Assembly (NCBI GenBank): GCA_963575745.1
Contig: CAUYUJ010018314.1
Coordinates: 118,533-182,532, forward strand
From: Prorocentrum cordatum
Lineage: Eukaryota > Sar > Dinophyceae > Prorocentrales > Prorocentraceae
DNA: 64,000 bases
Direction of reading: 5' to 3'
Made by a program: the position numbers and the translations under genes. The notes beneath the pieces are model-generated. The model saw nothing but the letters and a program-made list of their open reading frames with translations, did no database searches and was not told where the DNA came from. Positions 52,813 through 64,000 of this stretch are shown piece after piece (the stretch's first letter is position 1; each line of letters starts with the position of its first letter).

Positions 52813-55610
52813 ATGTCTGTCAGCAAATTCAACATGGGGGATCTTCCCATTACCGTGAAGAAGAAGGCGGCGAAGACGATTAAGGACGATGCAATCACGG
52901 TCGTCAGTGGCGAGATGAAGCATGATGATCTTCAGTGCGCCCCTTGCACAGAGGTTCCCCATGGCATGGTGAAGATTGGACAGAAACTTGTTTGGATTTG
53001 GAATCCAGACGGGCGCACATGCTTCTGCTGTGGCGTTAAAGATTCGGATCCAGACCCAGTGCTCAAATCGGTTCTTCCAGGGCGTGCTTGGGCGTATCCA
53101 CCGAAAGTGAAAGGAGGGAAGCATGAGTCGAACTTCTGTTGGTATTGCCTCAAAGTCTTTTACGGTAGATACAGGGTGCAGTACGGCCTCACTATGTCAC
53201 AGCTCCCCGGCTGGCTCACCAGAGATTCAGAGCGCATGGCGACCTTCAAGAAGGAACTCGAGGCGCTGATAAAGCACATGGCCGAGCAGGGGGAGCTTCA
53301 CAACGTCCCCCGCGGTTTCTTCGCCAACCTGGACGATTCTGGGAAGAAGCTCACGCACCACAAGCGGAAAGGCCTTGACTGGGTCGGAATGGGGAGGAGG
53401 CGGACGATGAGAGTAGGAGTTCCTTTGGAGGCGGAGGGATGGGAAGGAAGGATATGCATTTAGCATTTAGAATCTCCCGCAAAGGTCTGACGATGGAAGA
53501 TCCCGAGGACAACTGGATGCACTACTCAGACTACGTTGCGAAACATGGGGACCCTTCGCGGCATGGACATAAGAGGTGTATTATCGAGGGTAAGGACGTG
53601 GTGATCATTCCAGGTGAGAGGATCGGCAAAATCCGCCGCAGCGTTCACATCGAAGTTGACATGGAGACGGAGCTGGCCAACACTGACGACGGCATCACCA
53701 GGGATGACACCGTCGAGTCAATGCAGGAGGGCATCTTCAACAGTCTCGACTTTGGCAGTGCCACGGGTGTCAGCTTGTCGAGCCTCATCGGCCCGCTTCC
53801 AGGCGCATCGTCTGCGGGGTCAAGCGGTTCTGGACAGCAGCAGCCCGCCACCCCTCAGGTGACCGCCGCAGGATTCGGCTTCTCCTTCTCGGCCGCCTCC
53901 AGAGCAGCTTCTGCCGCCACCATCGGAGAGGGCGCCGCAGGAGATACGGGCCAGGCGGACCGCCAGCCTGCGCCTTCAGGTGGACGCCGAGGCGGCAGGA
54001 CTAAGAACGTTGGCGCAGGCTCCTGACCTTGGGCCGAACTGGCTTTCCATCCTCCTCCTCTTTCTCGTCCTCTTCTCCTTCTCCTGGTCCTCCTCCTTCT
54101 CTTGCCATCCACCCAGCCATCCTCCTCCTTCTCCCCGTTCTCTTATTCCCCCTCCTCTGTTGTCCTCCTTCCATTCCATTCAGATCCCTTTCCTCTCATC
54201 ATCATCCTCTTCCTTCACCGTTCGCTTTCCCTCATTCTGCTCCTCCTCCTCCTCCTCATCCTCCTGAGCATTGCCTCCTGCACCCTGCCCCTGCAGCTGC
54301 CCCTCCTCTTCCTCCTCCTCATCCTTCTCCTCCTCCTCCCCATCCTCATGATGCTCACCCTAAGCCTCCTCATCATCAGCCTCTTCCCTTCCCATTCCGC
54401 CCATTCCCCACTCTCCATTCCGACTCTCCCCTTCGCGCTTCCTCCCCAAATGTAGGGACAAGGCATCGGCATGAGCTCGGTCATATCATGTCTCGGCCTG
54501 GATCAAACAGAGGAAGAGAGTAGGGGGAGGGCGAGAACGAGAAAGAGGAATATGAGCCCGAGGAGGAGGAGGAAACGGAAGGGAATGAGAAGGATGATGA
54601 GGAGGAGCAGGAAGACAAATTGAGGGGATGATTACTCGAAACAGAAGGAAGGGCAGGAAGAGGAGGAAGAGGAGGAGGATGAGGATCATGCGGCATCATG
54701 CGGATGAAGAGGATGAAGGGGGTAGGGTATAGGCGTAGGATAGGAGAGGTTTGATATGCCCCCTCCCCTTTCCTTCCCTTATCCTGTTCCTCCTCATTTC
54801 CTCTGCCTTTCCCACTGCACGCACTGCTCCTTCCCATCCCACTCCCATCTTCCTACACCTCCCTCTCCCCCCTCCTCTTCCTCCTCCTCCTCCTCCTCCT
54901 CCCCCTCCTTCTCCTCTTCCTCCTCCTTCTCCTCCCCCCCTCCTCCTCCTCGTCCTCTCCGTCTCTTTCGCCCCGCATCCCCCTGGTCCCCTCTGATCTT
55001 TCTCCTCCAGCTCCCACCTCATCCCCCTCCTCGCCCACCTCCTCCTCCTCCTCCTCCTCCTCCCCCTCCTTCTCCTCTTCCTCCTCCGCCTCCTCCTCCC
55101 CTCCTCCTCCTCTCCGCCCCCTCTCTCCTCCTCCCCCCTCCTCCGCCTTCTTCTTCTTGTCCTCCTCCGCCTCCTTCTTCTCCTCCTCCTGTTTCTCCTC
55201 CACATCATCCTCTTCCTCCTCCATTCCCCCTCCTCCTCCTCCCCCTCCTCCTCCTCCTCCTCCTCCTCCTCCTCCTCCTACATATCCTCTTCCTCCTCAT
55301 CATCTCCCACTCCTTCCCCTCCTTCTCCCCCTCCCTGTTCTCCCCGCCCAGGCCCTGGGCAGCAAGACGGCACTCCTGCCAAGAACGCTGGGGCCAGCAG
55401 CGCGGGCGCCGCCCGGGCCGAGCCAGCTGCCACGCCGCCATCGGGCGGCAAGGCCCGAGGGCCTGGACGGCCGCCGGCAGACTTGGTCGCGAAGACGGAC
55501 AAGCTGCTGAAAGCGTTTCTGGACCCAGGGCCCCAAAACGAAGAGGAGGAGGATGAGGGGGAGGGGGGGGGAGGAAAGGGAAAAGGGAGGAGGAGGAGGA
55601 GGGCGAGCAG

Positions 55611-55641
<31 letters not shown>

Positions 55642-58600
55642 AGGAGGGGGAGGAGGAGGATGGGGAGAAGGAGGAGGAGGAAAAGGAGGAGGAGAAGGAG
55701 GAGCGGGGTGAGGGCAGGAGTAGGAGGAGGAGGAGCAGGAGAAGGAGGAGGAGGTGGAGGAGAAGGGGAGGGGGAGGAGGAGGGGGAGGAGGAGCAGGAG
55801 GAGGAGGAGGAGGAGGAGGAGGAGGAGGAGGGGCAAGAGGATTGGGGGGCAACGTCTAGCAGGAGGCGGGAGGTTGGAAGGAAGTGGAGGAGATGGAGAT
55901 TGGAGATGGATGGAAAGAATGGTGATGATGTTGAGGAGGATAAGGGGGAGAAGCATGAGGAGGGTGAGAAGGAAGGAGGAGGAGTCTGAGAAGGATGAGC
56001 GGATGAGAAGGAAGAAGAGGAGGAGGATGCAAGAGGAGGATGAAACGCTGGATGAGCAGGAGGCCGGAGGTAACAGACGTGTTTGAGCAGAGTGCTTCAG
56101 CCAGAGAGCCAGAGTAGAGGGCGACGGCGACGACGAGGAAGATGATGAGGAGGCAGTAAGAGGGTGAAGACAATAATCATGATATCATGAGATGATGTTG
56201 GGGAGCAGTAGGAAAATGGCACAGGAGGAGAAAGAGGAGGACGTGGGGATGTAGGAAGATGAATAGCTGAGACGGTAGAGTTGCAGGAATAGAGACGGAA
56301 GAGGAGGAGGGCCGCTGGATGGAGGAGGATGAGGAGGGTGAGGGAGCCAATCGCTCCACATCCCTGACATTTGGCAACCTGGATTCCTGGATTGGCCGAT
56401 GATGGATATGAGTAGGTCTTTAGTCTTTGGTATATATCCATCCTGGCCGATCCCTGGGTCCCGCCCTCTTGAACCCAGCAGGACGCTAGCCCGAGTGACG
56501 ACGCTTTCTATGGCAGTGGGCGCAAGAAGCAGGTCCCATCCATGAAGTTGCTTCGGGACCAGCTCAAGGCCCACTGCGACAAGCTCCAGAAGGATCCTGA
56601 GGCTGGTGATTTCGAAGCTGCGAACGCGAGGTGCCCTTCTCTCCTCCTCTTCCCCTATCTGGCCAATACCTACCCCAACCCCATCCCACCCATGGCCCAT
56701 GGCCCATGGCCCACAACCTTTCACCGCATTTCCTCATCCATCCTTTTTTTTGTGTTCACTCTTCTGTAGGTACAGGAAGCTATGCGCGGTCTTCGAGGTG
56801 TATCACGTGTGGATCTTCAAGGGGTCGGAGCATGCTGATTTCGTCTCGACGTACGACTGCCAGTTGCACTTCCTGAGTATGGAGCCCGCCCTGCAGATCC
56901 CGTTCCCGCCGTGCTGGGTCTTGGCGAGGAAGACCAGGGAGGTCGCCAAGCTCGACGGTCACGAGTTCTGGCAGGCAATGCAGACCAGCGTGTGGGAGGG
57001 CCTCGGTATGTCTACGACGATGATCACGAAGCATCAGGCCGATCTTGTAGAGGAGAAGTTGGCGTCGATTGGAGCGGCGCCCTCGGTTGATGAGGTTTCG
57101 GCGAAAATGAAGTTGCTGCTCGAGGGTGGGTTATACTTGACCGATGAGGTTGGCATCGATGAGACTATCAGCAAGCCCCTGAAAGTCACATTCGACATCT
57201 TGAACTTCGAGGCGTGCCCGACTGATACCACTTTGGACAGAATCGATGACGTGTTCAACTGGAAAACGACGAACCCTGAATGCATGGTGTATCGCGTTTT
57301 GATGACATTCCCGCGCTGCCGGGCGGTGCTCTCGAACTGCAAAGCCGGTTGCCTCAAGATGCAGAACTCCGTGAAGTACGCTCAAGAGCTCGGCGTGATA
57401 ATCGGGGACGGCCTCAATGCCATCACGAACAGCCAGGCGCAGGACATGAACGTAGACAAGTCCATCGCCGAGATTGTTGGAGCACTCGAACGCCTTGAGA
57501 AATTCGTCAATCAAAAGGGGGAAGGAATTGAACAAGCGATCAACGCAGGAATGGATATTGCGAACGAATTCCTACAGAAGGCGCTTGGTGCCTTGTCCGA
57601 CCTCTGCGTCCAATGCGTTAAGGAGATGTTGCCACTTGAGGCTCCCGACTCTGGTGTCAACTTGCCCGTGCTGCAGGCTTTCATGAAGCAGCTTGCTGTG
57701 CTAAAAGCTTCGGGGCTCACGTTCTGGTTCCAGGTATTCGTCACAAATGCTTTGCCTTGCCAGCAGATCCATGATTTCATTAAGGCCATCGTTACCATCG
57801 TCGAGGGGGCGGGTGCCATTGATGATTTGCCGATGCCTAGCATGCAAAGTCGGTTGAACGCTGCTCGCGCCCTCGAGACTACGACGTACGACGCCAGTTC
57901 GGCAGCCGGCGCAGAGCTTTTGACCATCCGTGCGACGATGATTGACCATGCGGCGATCACAGGTCCAGTGAATGATATTCGGAAGAAGATCAGCGCGACC
58001 GCTCAATCCTCGTTCGATCCATTGGCAACGTATTTCAAAGGCTTGCCCAACTTCAAGTTTGTGCAGATTAACCCTGGCGCCATGTCCGACTACCTCAAGG
58101 AGTTCAAGCCCTTCCTGGACATCAACGTGGCAGACATGGTGAAGAAAGCTTCCGACGTAGCTCACTGCCTGGGCCTGCACAAAGTCGTCTCACAGGTGCA
58201 CGTCGTCCACAAGGGCTTGCAGCTGCTGAAGGACATCGCTGGCGTGGAACGGATCAGGGCCACGGCTGCCAGTTCTGACGACTTGACTCCGCAGGAGGGC
58301 AAGCCTTTGCTGAAGGCCATCCAGGAGCTTCGCCCAAGCGCTCGCGACTTCAACGATCAAGTGGTTCTCAAGGCGTGCGACGGCGATGCAGCGGCTTTGA
58401 CATCGGGGACTTTCAACGGTCCCAACTTGTTCAAGAAGTGCGATTGGGAGATGCGCGATCTCCGTGGCCTCGATAACTTGATGGACGATGGCATGGACTT
58501 CGTGAACGCGTGCCAGCAGCAAAGCCAAACGGTGCTCGATAACATCAAGACGACGTGGTCGAACCACATCACGGCCTTGCAGGCCAAAGTGATGGAGTGG

Positions 58601-58770
58601 TGCCCGTCCCAGTGGGAGTTGCACGGGGAGAGTTTGCTCGACACGCCTGACGTGGTGGCCAGTCTCACGCGGAACCCGCACTACTTGAATTTGGCTCAGG
58701 GCTGCGAGTTGCTGGAGAGCATGAAGAAGGCCGCCTCCTCGGTCACCAAGGACTCGAAATTCAAACCAGC
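52813..58770 (+). CDS. Gene 3: zinc-ribbon and AT-hook protein, ~1,145 residues
   Basis: Exons 52813-53371, 53485-54018, 55352 to about 55545, 56482-56630, and 56770 to about 58770; introns are GC-AG, GC-AG, unresolved (probably GA-AG) and GT-AG, all with G after the acceptor. Exon 1 contains TCFCCGVKD and, about 38 residues on, NFCWYCLKVF, a two-CxxC zinc ribbon. Exon 2 ends in a Ser/Gly/Ala-rich linker. Exon 3 carries GGKARGPGRPPADL, an AT-hook that would bind the minor groove of AT-rich DNA. Exon 5 encodes about 665 residues, mostly helical, with no domain I know. The 3' end runs into a CT-rich, intron-like tract, so further exons may lie in or beyond the gap. A DNA-binding partner of the adjacent methyltransferase is an inference from position and motifs only. 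Confidence 0.7.
54019..55351 (+). repeat. Intron of gene 3 with alternating CT- and GA-rich tracts
   Basis: CCT-rich at 54050-54420, purine-rich at 54490-54700 and CCT-rich again at 54755-55345. Complementary tracts within one intron could form a large hairpin or triplex. The next intron (about 55546-56481) is GA-rich. Poly-Ser/Leu/Pro readings are artefacts. Confidence 0.7.
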
Positions 58771-59276
58771 TTCTCCTCCTCCTCCTCTACCTCCTCCTCC
58801 TCCTCCTCCTCCTCCTCCTCCTCTTCCTCCTCTTCCTCCTCCTACTTCTCGGTCTGCCTCTCCTGGTTCTCGTTGTCACCCTCATTCTCGCAACCTAGCT
58901 TCCTCCTCCCCAAACCCCAAATTATTCCCATTTCCCATTTCCCATACTTCCCTTCATCGTTTCTCTGCCCGGGCAACCCCTGCTTCGTTGTCGGCCTGCC
59001 CGCTCGGCGAGGGAGGGGGTCTGGTAGCCCACGATCGAACGATCGAACGACTGATGACGATCATCGAGTTGGCATTGCGATCGATCGGACTAGCTACGAT
59101 CGAAGGATCGACGATCGACGTCGACGCCAACGATCGCGTCTGACGACCGATCGATCAAAAGATTGACGATCGATCGACGATCGACGCGATCGACGACGGT
59201 GAACGAACGACGATCTCATCGACGATTTCAGATCTGCCGATCTAGGACCGCACCGTTGACGATGTGAGTTCATTGG
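58771..59276. other. CT-rich tract and GATCGA-rich tract before the gap
   Basis: CCT-rich to about 58860, then mixed sequence, then 59030-59250 dense in CGATCGA and GACGATCG words with no regular period. No gene recognised. Confidence 0.6.
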
Positions 59277-59376
59277 NNNNNNNNNNNNNNNNNNNNNNNN
59301 NNNNNNNNNNNNNNNNNNNNNNNNNNNNNNNNNNNNNNNNNNNNNNNNNNNNNNNNNNNNNNNNNNNNNNNNNNNN
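59277..59376. other. Assembly gap of 100 N
   Basis: Exactly 100 N, the conventional length for a gap of unknown size in a scaffold. Sequence right of it begins inside exon 1 of the second gene 1 copy. Confidence 0.99.
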
Positions 59377-62300
59377 GGCAGCCTTCGGTCGCCTTGCGAC
59401 GCTTCGGCGGTTGGGCAGCCGCCGGGACGCAGCGGCATCGGCCCGGGCAGCCAAGGCCTCCAAGGCTAGAGCTCCAGAGCCACAGTTCGAGGGCCTGGCA
59501 ACCGCATGGGATTCGTTGACGCTCCATGCAGAGGAGCTTTCGGAGAGCTCTCTCCTTTTCTCCTTGCTCCTTCACTTGAGGCTCCTCCTCTTACTTCTTC
59601 TGCTCCTCTATGTATCATCATTGTCCTTCTCCTGCCCCCGCTCTTCCTCTCGATCGTTTCGACTCTCTTGCGAACTGAACCCAGGAGGCCGTCATGCGCC
59701 CAGGGGCCCCGACCATGCTGCATCCCAAGCAGTGGGTGCTCGGGGGATTCATCCGCGAGGCTTGGAGCCAGGTGGTCGGCTTTGGGGGACCTTGAAGATA
59801 GCGGGGGGGGGGGTGAGCGGCGTTTAAGGAGCTCGCGGCCCCCCCTGCCCCTTACTCCCGAGGTGGGCAAGCACAACCCCTGCCGCGGGGGGTTCGCGGA
59901 GACGGCCCACGGCCTTAGCGCGGCGATGGGCTTGGCGGAGATCTGTCAGCGCGTCCAAGCAAAGGCTTGGCGAGCTCACGCTTCTGAACTTCGAGCGGTT
60001 GCCATCAACAGGTCAGAGGAGGAAGAGTAGGTAAAGGGAGGGGATACGGAGTTGGAGATGCAGGAGGGAGGAGGAGCAGCAGAGTGGGGGAGGGATGAGG
60101 ACAGGGGAGCGGAGGAGGAGGAGGGAAAGGTGAAGGAGGAGGAGGAGAAGGAGGAGAAGGGAGAGGAGGAGGAGAAGGAGGAGAAGGAAGAGAAGGATGA
60201 GCTGAAAGGCGGGACGGTGGTGAAGGACGGGAGGGGCAAAGCGGGGAGGGGGGCACGCCGAAGGTTTCACGATGCCACGCCTGTCTTGGCGCGGTTCGGG
60301 GCGATGGAGCAGCAGGTGTATGAGGCGGCCCGCTACCTCCACAAGCAGGAGGACGGGAGGTGCCCTGGTTACGAAATCAGGTGAAATCAAACAGGTTTTT
60401 TTCCAGATCCCAAGCCCGTCCAGCCTAGATTGGGCGCTAAGCGCAACCGCGCCCCCCCCTTCCCATCCATCCTGGGCCCATCTCCCCTCTCCTTCTCCTC
60501 TCTGCAGATATGCTATGGGGCTATGGGCTATGGGATATGGCCGCTGTGGCAAGGCTATGCTATGCTATGTATCTTTGTATCGTTGTATTTGAAGGAATGG
60601 GAAAGTATAATAGGTACGAGTTCGGAACTCCAGCCAGGTGGAAAGCATTGAAGTTACCTGATTATTTGAAGACCGTTGGCAGAGTGAGGGTGCTTCCGAA
60701 GTTCGGGGTCCTTGAGCTTTTCGCCCAGTCCATCAACATTGCCAGCTTAGACGCGAGCGGCCTCCAGAAGGCCTTTCGACTCATTGTCCCACCGTGCGTT
60801 CTGAAGCAGGCGAATTCCAGCACCGTCTTCAGAGCTTTTGAGCAGGGCTTCGAGCCGCTGAACTTGACGGGGATCAGCGACATCAGCTTGAAGGTCGGGT
60901 TCGTCATGATTTCGGAGACTCCTGACAACCATCGGGTCAATACGAGGACCCACGTCGTCGTCGTCAGCCCCATCATTTTCTCTTCCGTGGTGGTGCATGT
61001 TGGTGTTGCAGTGGTTGTGATGTGTGACATGTGGACGTGTGGTGTGACATTGAGACATTGAGAGGAAAAAGCATGCCTACGCTGAGAAGTTGCTGGCCAC
61101 GCGCAACGTCCTGTACGACTGGCAGCGAGGCACGGATCCTTTTCCATTTGTCCATTGGTCCATTTGTCCATTTGCTTTTTCTATTTGTCCATTTGCACAT
61201 ATTTGTTGTTCAAGTTCCGTCTCTCTGGTGTGAAACTCTGGCACAGGCTGTTGCGCTCACCGGATCATGCGCTTGATCGAGCATGTGTTTTCGAAGCAGT
61301 TGATGGGGGACGTGTACGCCATCGCGTTTGCAACAGGCGCGCCCAAACACCATGGTACACTGTTGAATTGTCTTGCAAAGCTCGTCGACGACGAGCTTGA
61401 GCTCGTGGTTCAGGTGGAGCCCAGATGGTCATTGCACATGGCGGACGTGTTGCGCTTGACAGTCGGCAGGGAGTTTCAGTACAGCAGCAGCACAGGTGAG
61501 AATCAAGGCGGGCGCCTGGCCGTTGCGAAGATGGAGCAGTTGAAGGCAATGTTAAACGGCGATTTGCGAAAGAAGAAACTACAACATTTTTGTAATGGAT
61601 GTTGTGTTGACAGAGCAGATGCTGTCATGAACATGACGGCTGCGCTTTCTGGGTCTGGCCTTATTAGCGACGGGAGCGTGCCTTCCAAAAATAGATGGGG
61701 CACCATGGCGCGCCACAATGCGCTCCATACCTGCGGCTTCTTGTTTCACGATTTCAAGGGCCGCCTCTTGCGCGAGGCATTTGCTGGCGTCTATAGGGAT
61801 GATGGTTCCGAGGTCAACGATCTCGATGACGTCGACTATCGGCAGCGTTTGCGGTGGCCTTGGGAAGGGGTCGGGGCAAACGAAACTCTCTTCCAGGAGG
61901 CGCCAGTCAGTGGTTCTTCTAGGGCCGACCTTGATTAGAAGATGTTTCTCTAGCGACGCCAAGGGGTGGGGCAATGGAGGGGGGAGTGATTGCGGCGCGT
62001 TCGCATCTCAGGCAGAAGTCTTGGAGGGCAAGGGCTGCGTCCAACGATGCAAAGAGGAGATTGGAGGCAACTGTCATGTGTTTTGCAACTGCGCCGCTGG
62101 ACTACTTGTGGATGCAGCTGCAGACAATGGACGAACATGGATGTTCTTAGGATCCCAAGGGGGGCGTTTGGTTTGGTGTGGGCGTTCGGGAGATCTGGTC
62201 GTGGTCTTGCTTGTGTTCCCTGGGGGCCATGGGTGCGTCGTGGGTTCACCTGAGCGTCCTGGGACTCTGGGGCCTTAGGCCAGGCCTGGCCGAAAGATAG

Positions 62301-64000
62301 TTTTATGTTCGCCCATTTCAAGCTTGCAGCCTGTCCTTGGGCAGGCTCACTGAAAGACAGCGTCTGGGAGGAATCGTCGCCCTTCGTCTCCTGTCAAGTC
62401 AGATTTATGGAAATGCTAGGGACGGACGCGAGCACCGATGACGAAGGCGAGGGGGATGGGGAGGGACATTAAATGAAGAATGAAAAACTTGGCAATCCTA
62501 TACGGGTCCTCCCTCGCCCTGCGTCTTTCACCACCCTTTTGCCCCTTTGATTAGGTCTCAGCGTTTTAGTGGGTCAGCTGAACCAGATTGCATCCCTGAG
62601 GCCCTCTACGAGCATTGTTTTGGCACTACCAAGCGGACGAGCATGACGGCCCTGGTAACATCGTGGACACCATCATTACCATGGTGCGCGAGTCTGTCCT
62701 TGAGATGGCAGCGCAAGTGTTCATTTGGTTCGAGGCGCCTCTCTCCAGTTGGCCGTTCAAATTGTTACTTAAAGTTGATGGTCGTTGTCCACGTATGCGG
62801 GACATTGGTCGTGAATTCTGGTATGATCATGGTTGCAATAAAGATCGCGATATTTCCGACAAGATACAAAAATCGTTTGGCAGCTTCGAGGAATTCAACA
62901 GCAGTACAACCGTTGATGATGTGTTGAAGTTGTGGGGGGCTTCTGCGAAAATGACCAACATGCATGTTGAAAGGTTGTTGTCTCTCATCCGGTCTGCGAC
63001 TCCAATGAAGAACCCTTTTCTGGAGAGGCTGTTGGGCGCTGGATACTTGGGTGATTGGCTCAAGGACCACATCAACAAACACGGATTCAAAGACCCTCGT
63101 ATCAATACAACTGACGACTTGGTGAAGGCTGGCGCCCCCCTTATCAAGGGCGCTAAGGCCAAGAGAAAGAATAAGAATAAGAACATTGGTGGCGCGCGCC
63201 CATGGATGCTGAAGGCCGCGAAGCGTTTGAAAGATGACAGACAGGTTGGCATCAAGCGCACTCGCCAGGAGATGAACGACATCTTGAGATCCGAGGCCAC
63301 GACGTTTGCACAACTACCAGACGAAGAGCGGACAGAATTTGAGGAGGTCGCAGCCAGCCTGAAGATGAACAAGGTGATGCGGGCGAGCGCAGCAGATGAT
63401 GATGTTGATTCTGCAGCCGATGTATTGAAACGACGGGTTGCTAACGCAGGACTTGGAATATGTTCTTGGGAGTCACCCATTGCCAAGGAGCACATTCAAG
63501 CTGCCATGGCCGATGGTGATGTCCTTCCTCCGCGTACTGATGGACAGCCGCGCGGCCCGTTCGCCGTGAGCTCGTCCCTGCGCAAGGTCTTCAGCACAGC
63601 CTCTGTGGTGGACGACGCAGGCCGCTTGGTTTGGGAGAAGGAGTGGAGATGAGGAGGAGTCAGTTTGTTGGATCGCCATCGCAGGAAGCCATTAGTGTGT
63701 GGACGTCCACAGCAGCATATGCAATATATGGCATATGCAATATATTATATGGCATATGAGCCATGTGAATGTAAAACGTTTCTTACTCTACCTTCTACAT
63801 CCTGTCCTCTGGATCCTCCACCGTCCACGGTCCTTCCTCTACCATTCTCTATTCCCGCCACCCTTTCATCTTCCATCCCTCCACCCGTCGCCAGGCGACA
63901 TCCCGAAGAATAAGCATTTCATCCAGAAGGTCGTGCGTCAGCAGGTCCACGCCGGCGCCTGCCCAGTTGCTGACAAGGACGTATGGGATGTTGTCGGGCC
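59377..64000 (+). CDS. Gene 1, second copy, partial at both ends
   Basis: Starts within exon 1 after the gap (59377-59533) and repeats the exons of the first copy at +17,156: 59685-59771, 59863-60011, 60264-60380, 60614-60946, 61065-61129, 61247-61896, 61980-62139, 62601-63647 and 63895 onward to the window end. Splice sites and frames are intact. Of four differences, one is in the first intron, one is silent in exon 9, one changes Arg to Gly in exon 8 and one changes Cys to Arg at the start of exon 10. The product should be as for gene 1. It could be a true tandem copy, an allele, or an assembly duplicate. Confidence 0.7.
59377..64000 (+). repeat. Duplicated segment, copy 2
   Basis: Counterpart of 42221-46844. 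Similarity begins exactly at the gap edge and runs to the end of the window, so neither boundary of the duplication is visible. Confidence 0.95.

Overview
The window reads as nuclear DNA of a dinoflagellate. The evidence is: a near-match to the dinoflagellate trans-spliced leader (SL) fused to the 5' end of a LINE; spliceosomal introns with GT, GC and GA donors whose acceptors are always followed by G; co-oriented multi-exon genes; dinoflagellate-style Copia and LINE polyproteins; and very heavy trinucleotide microsatellites (CCT/AGG, ATC, GTC) in a mostly GC-rich background. The species cannot be fixed by eye. A GC-rich genome such as Prorocentrum or a relative would fit, but that is only an inference. 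No rRNA, tRNA, CRISPR array or prokaryotic operon was seen.

Layout. 0-1.1 kb: end of a coiled-coil coding region that contains a small terminal-inverted-repeat (TIR) element. 1.1-10.9 kb: gene-poor, with CCT/AGG/GTC/CA microsatellites, a 93-bp minisatellite split by a 176-bp MITE with TA target duplication, an insertion flanked by 20-bp direct repeats, and an 80-bp tandem repeat. 10.87-16.16 kb: a decayed LINE that begins with a relic spliced leader. 16.37-24.82 kb: a complete but frameshifted Ty1/Copia LTR retrotransposon on the minus strand, with 393-bp LTRs and a 5-bp target duplication, inserted in a CCT microsatellite. 25-36 kb: satellite territory, with TATG arrays, a CTTGGG array phased near 10.5 bp, a composite satellite built from two 8-mers, AGG arrays and an ATC array with regularly placed GGGACACC words.

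36.9-64 kb: a head-to-tail array of plus-strand multi-exon genes. They are an unidentified gene (36.9-41.4 kb); gene 1 (42.1-48.2 kb), a protein of about 1,400 residues with Cys/His zinc-binding motifs; gene 2 (50.3-52.4 kb), a C5-cytosine DNA methyltransferase-like protein with all main motifs; and gene 3 (52.8-58.8 kb), a protein of about 1,145 residues with a zinc ribbon, an AT-hook and a long helical region. After a 100-N gap, gene 1 starts again, nearly identical to the first copy (4 differences seen by eye in about 4.6 kb). The set gene 1 + methyltransferase + gene 3 therefore repeats with a period of about 17 kb, or else the scaffold has joined duplicate or allelic contigs. All three products carry DNA- or zinc-binding features next to a methyltransferase, so a chromatin-modifying cassette or a very large multigene mobile element is the most interesting hypothesis here. 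It is inference, not demonstrated.
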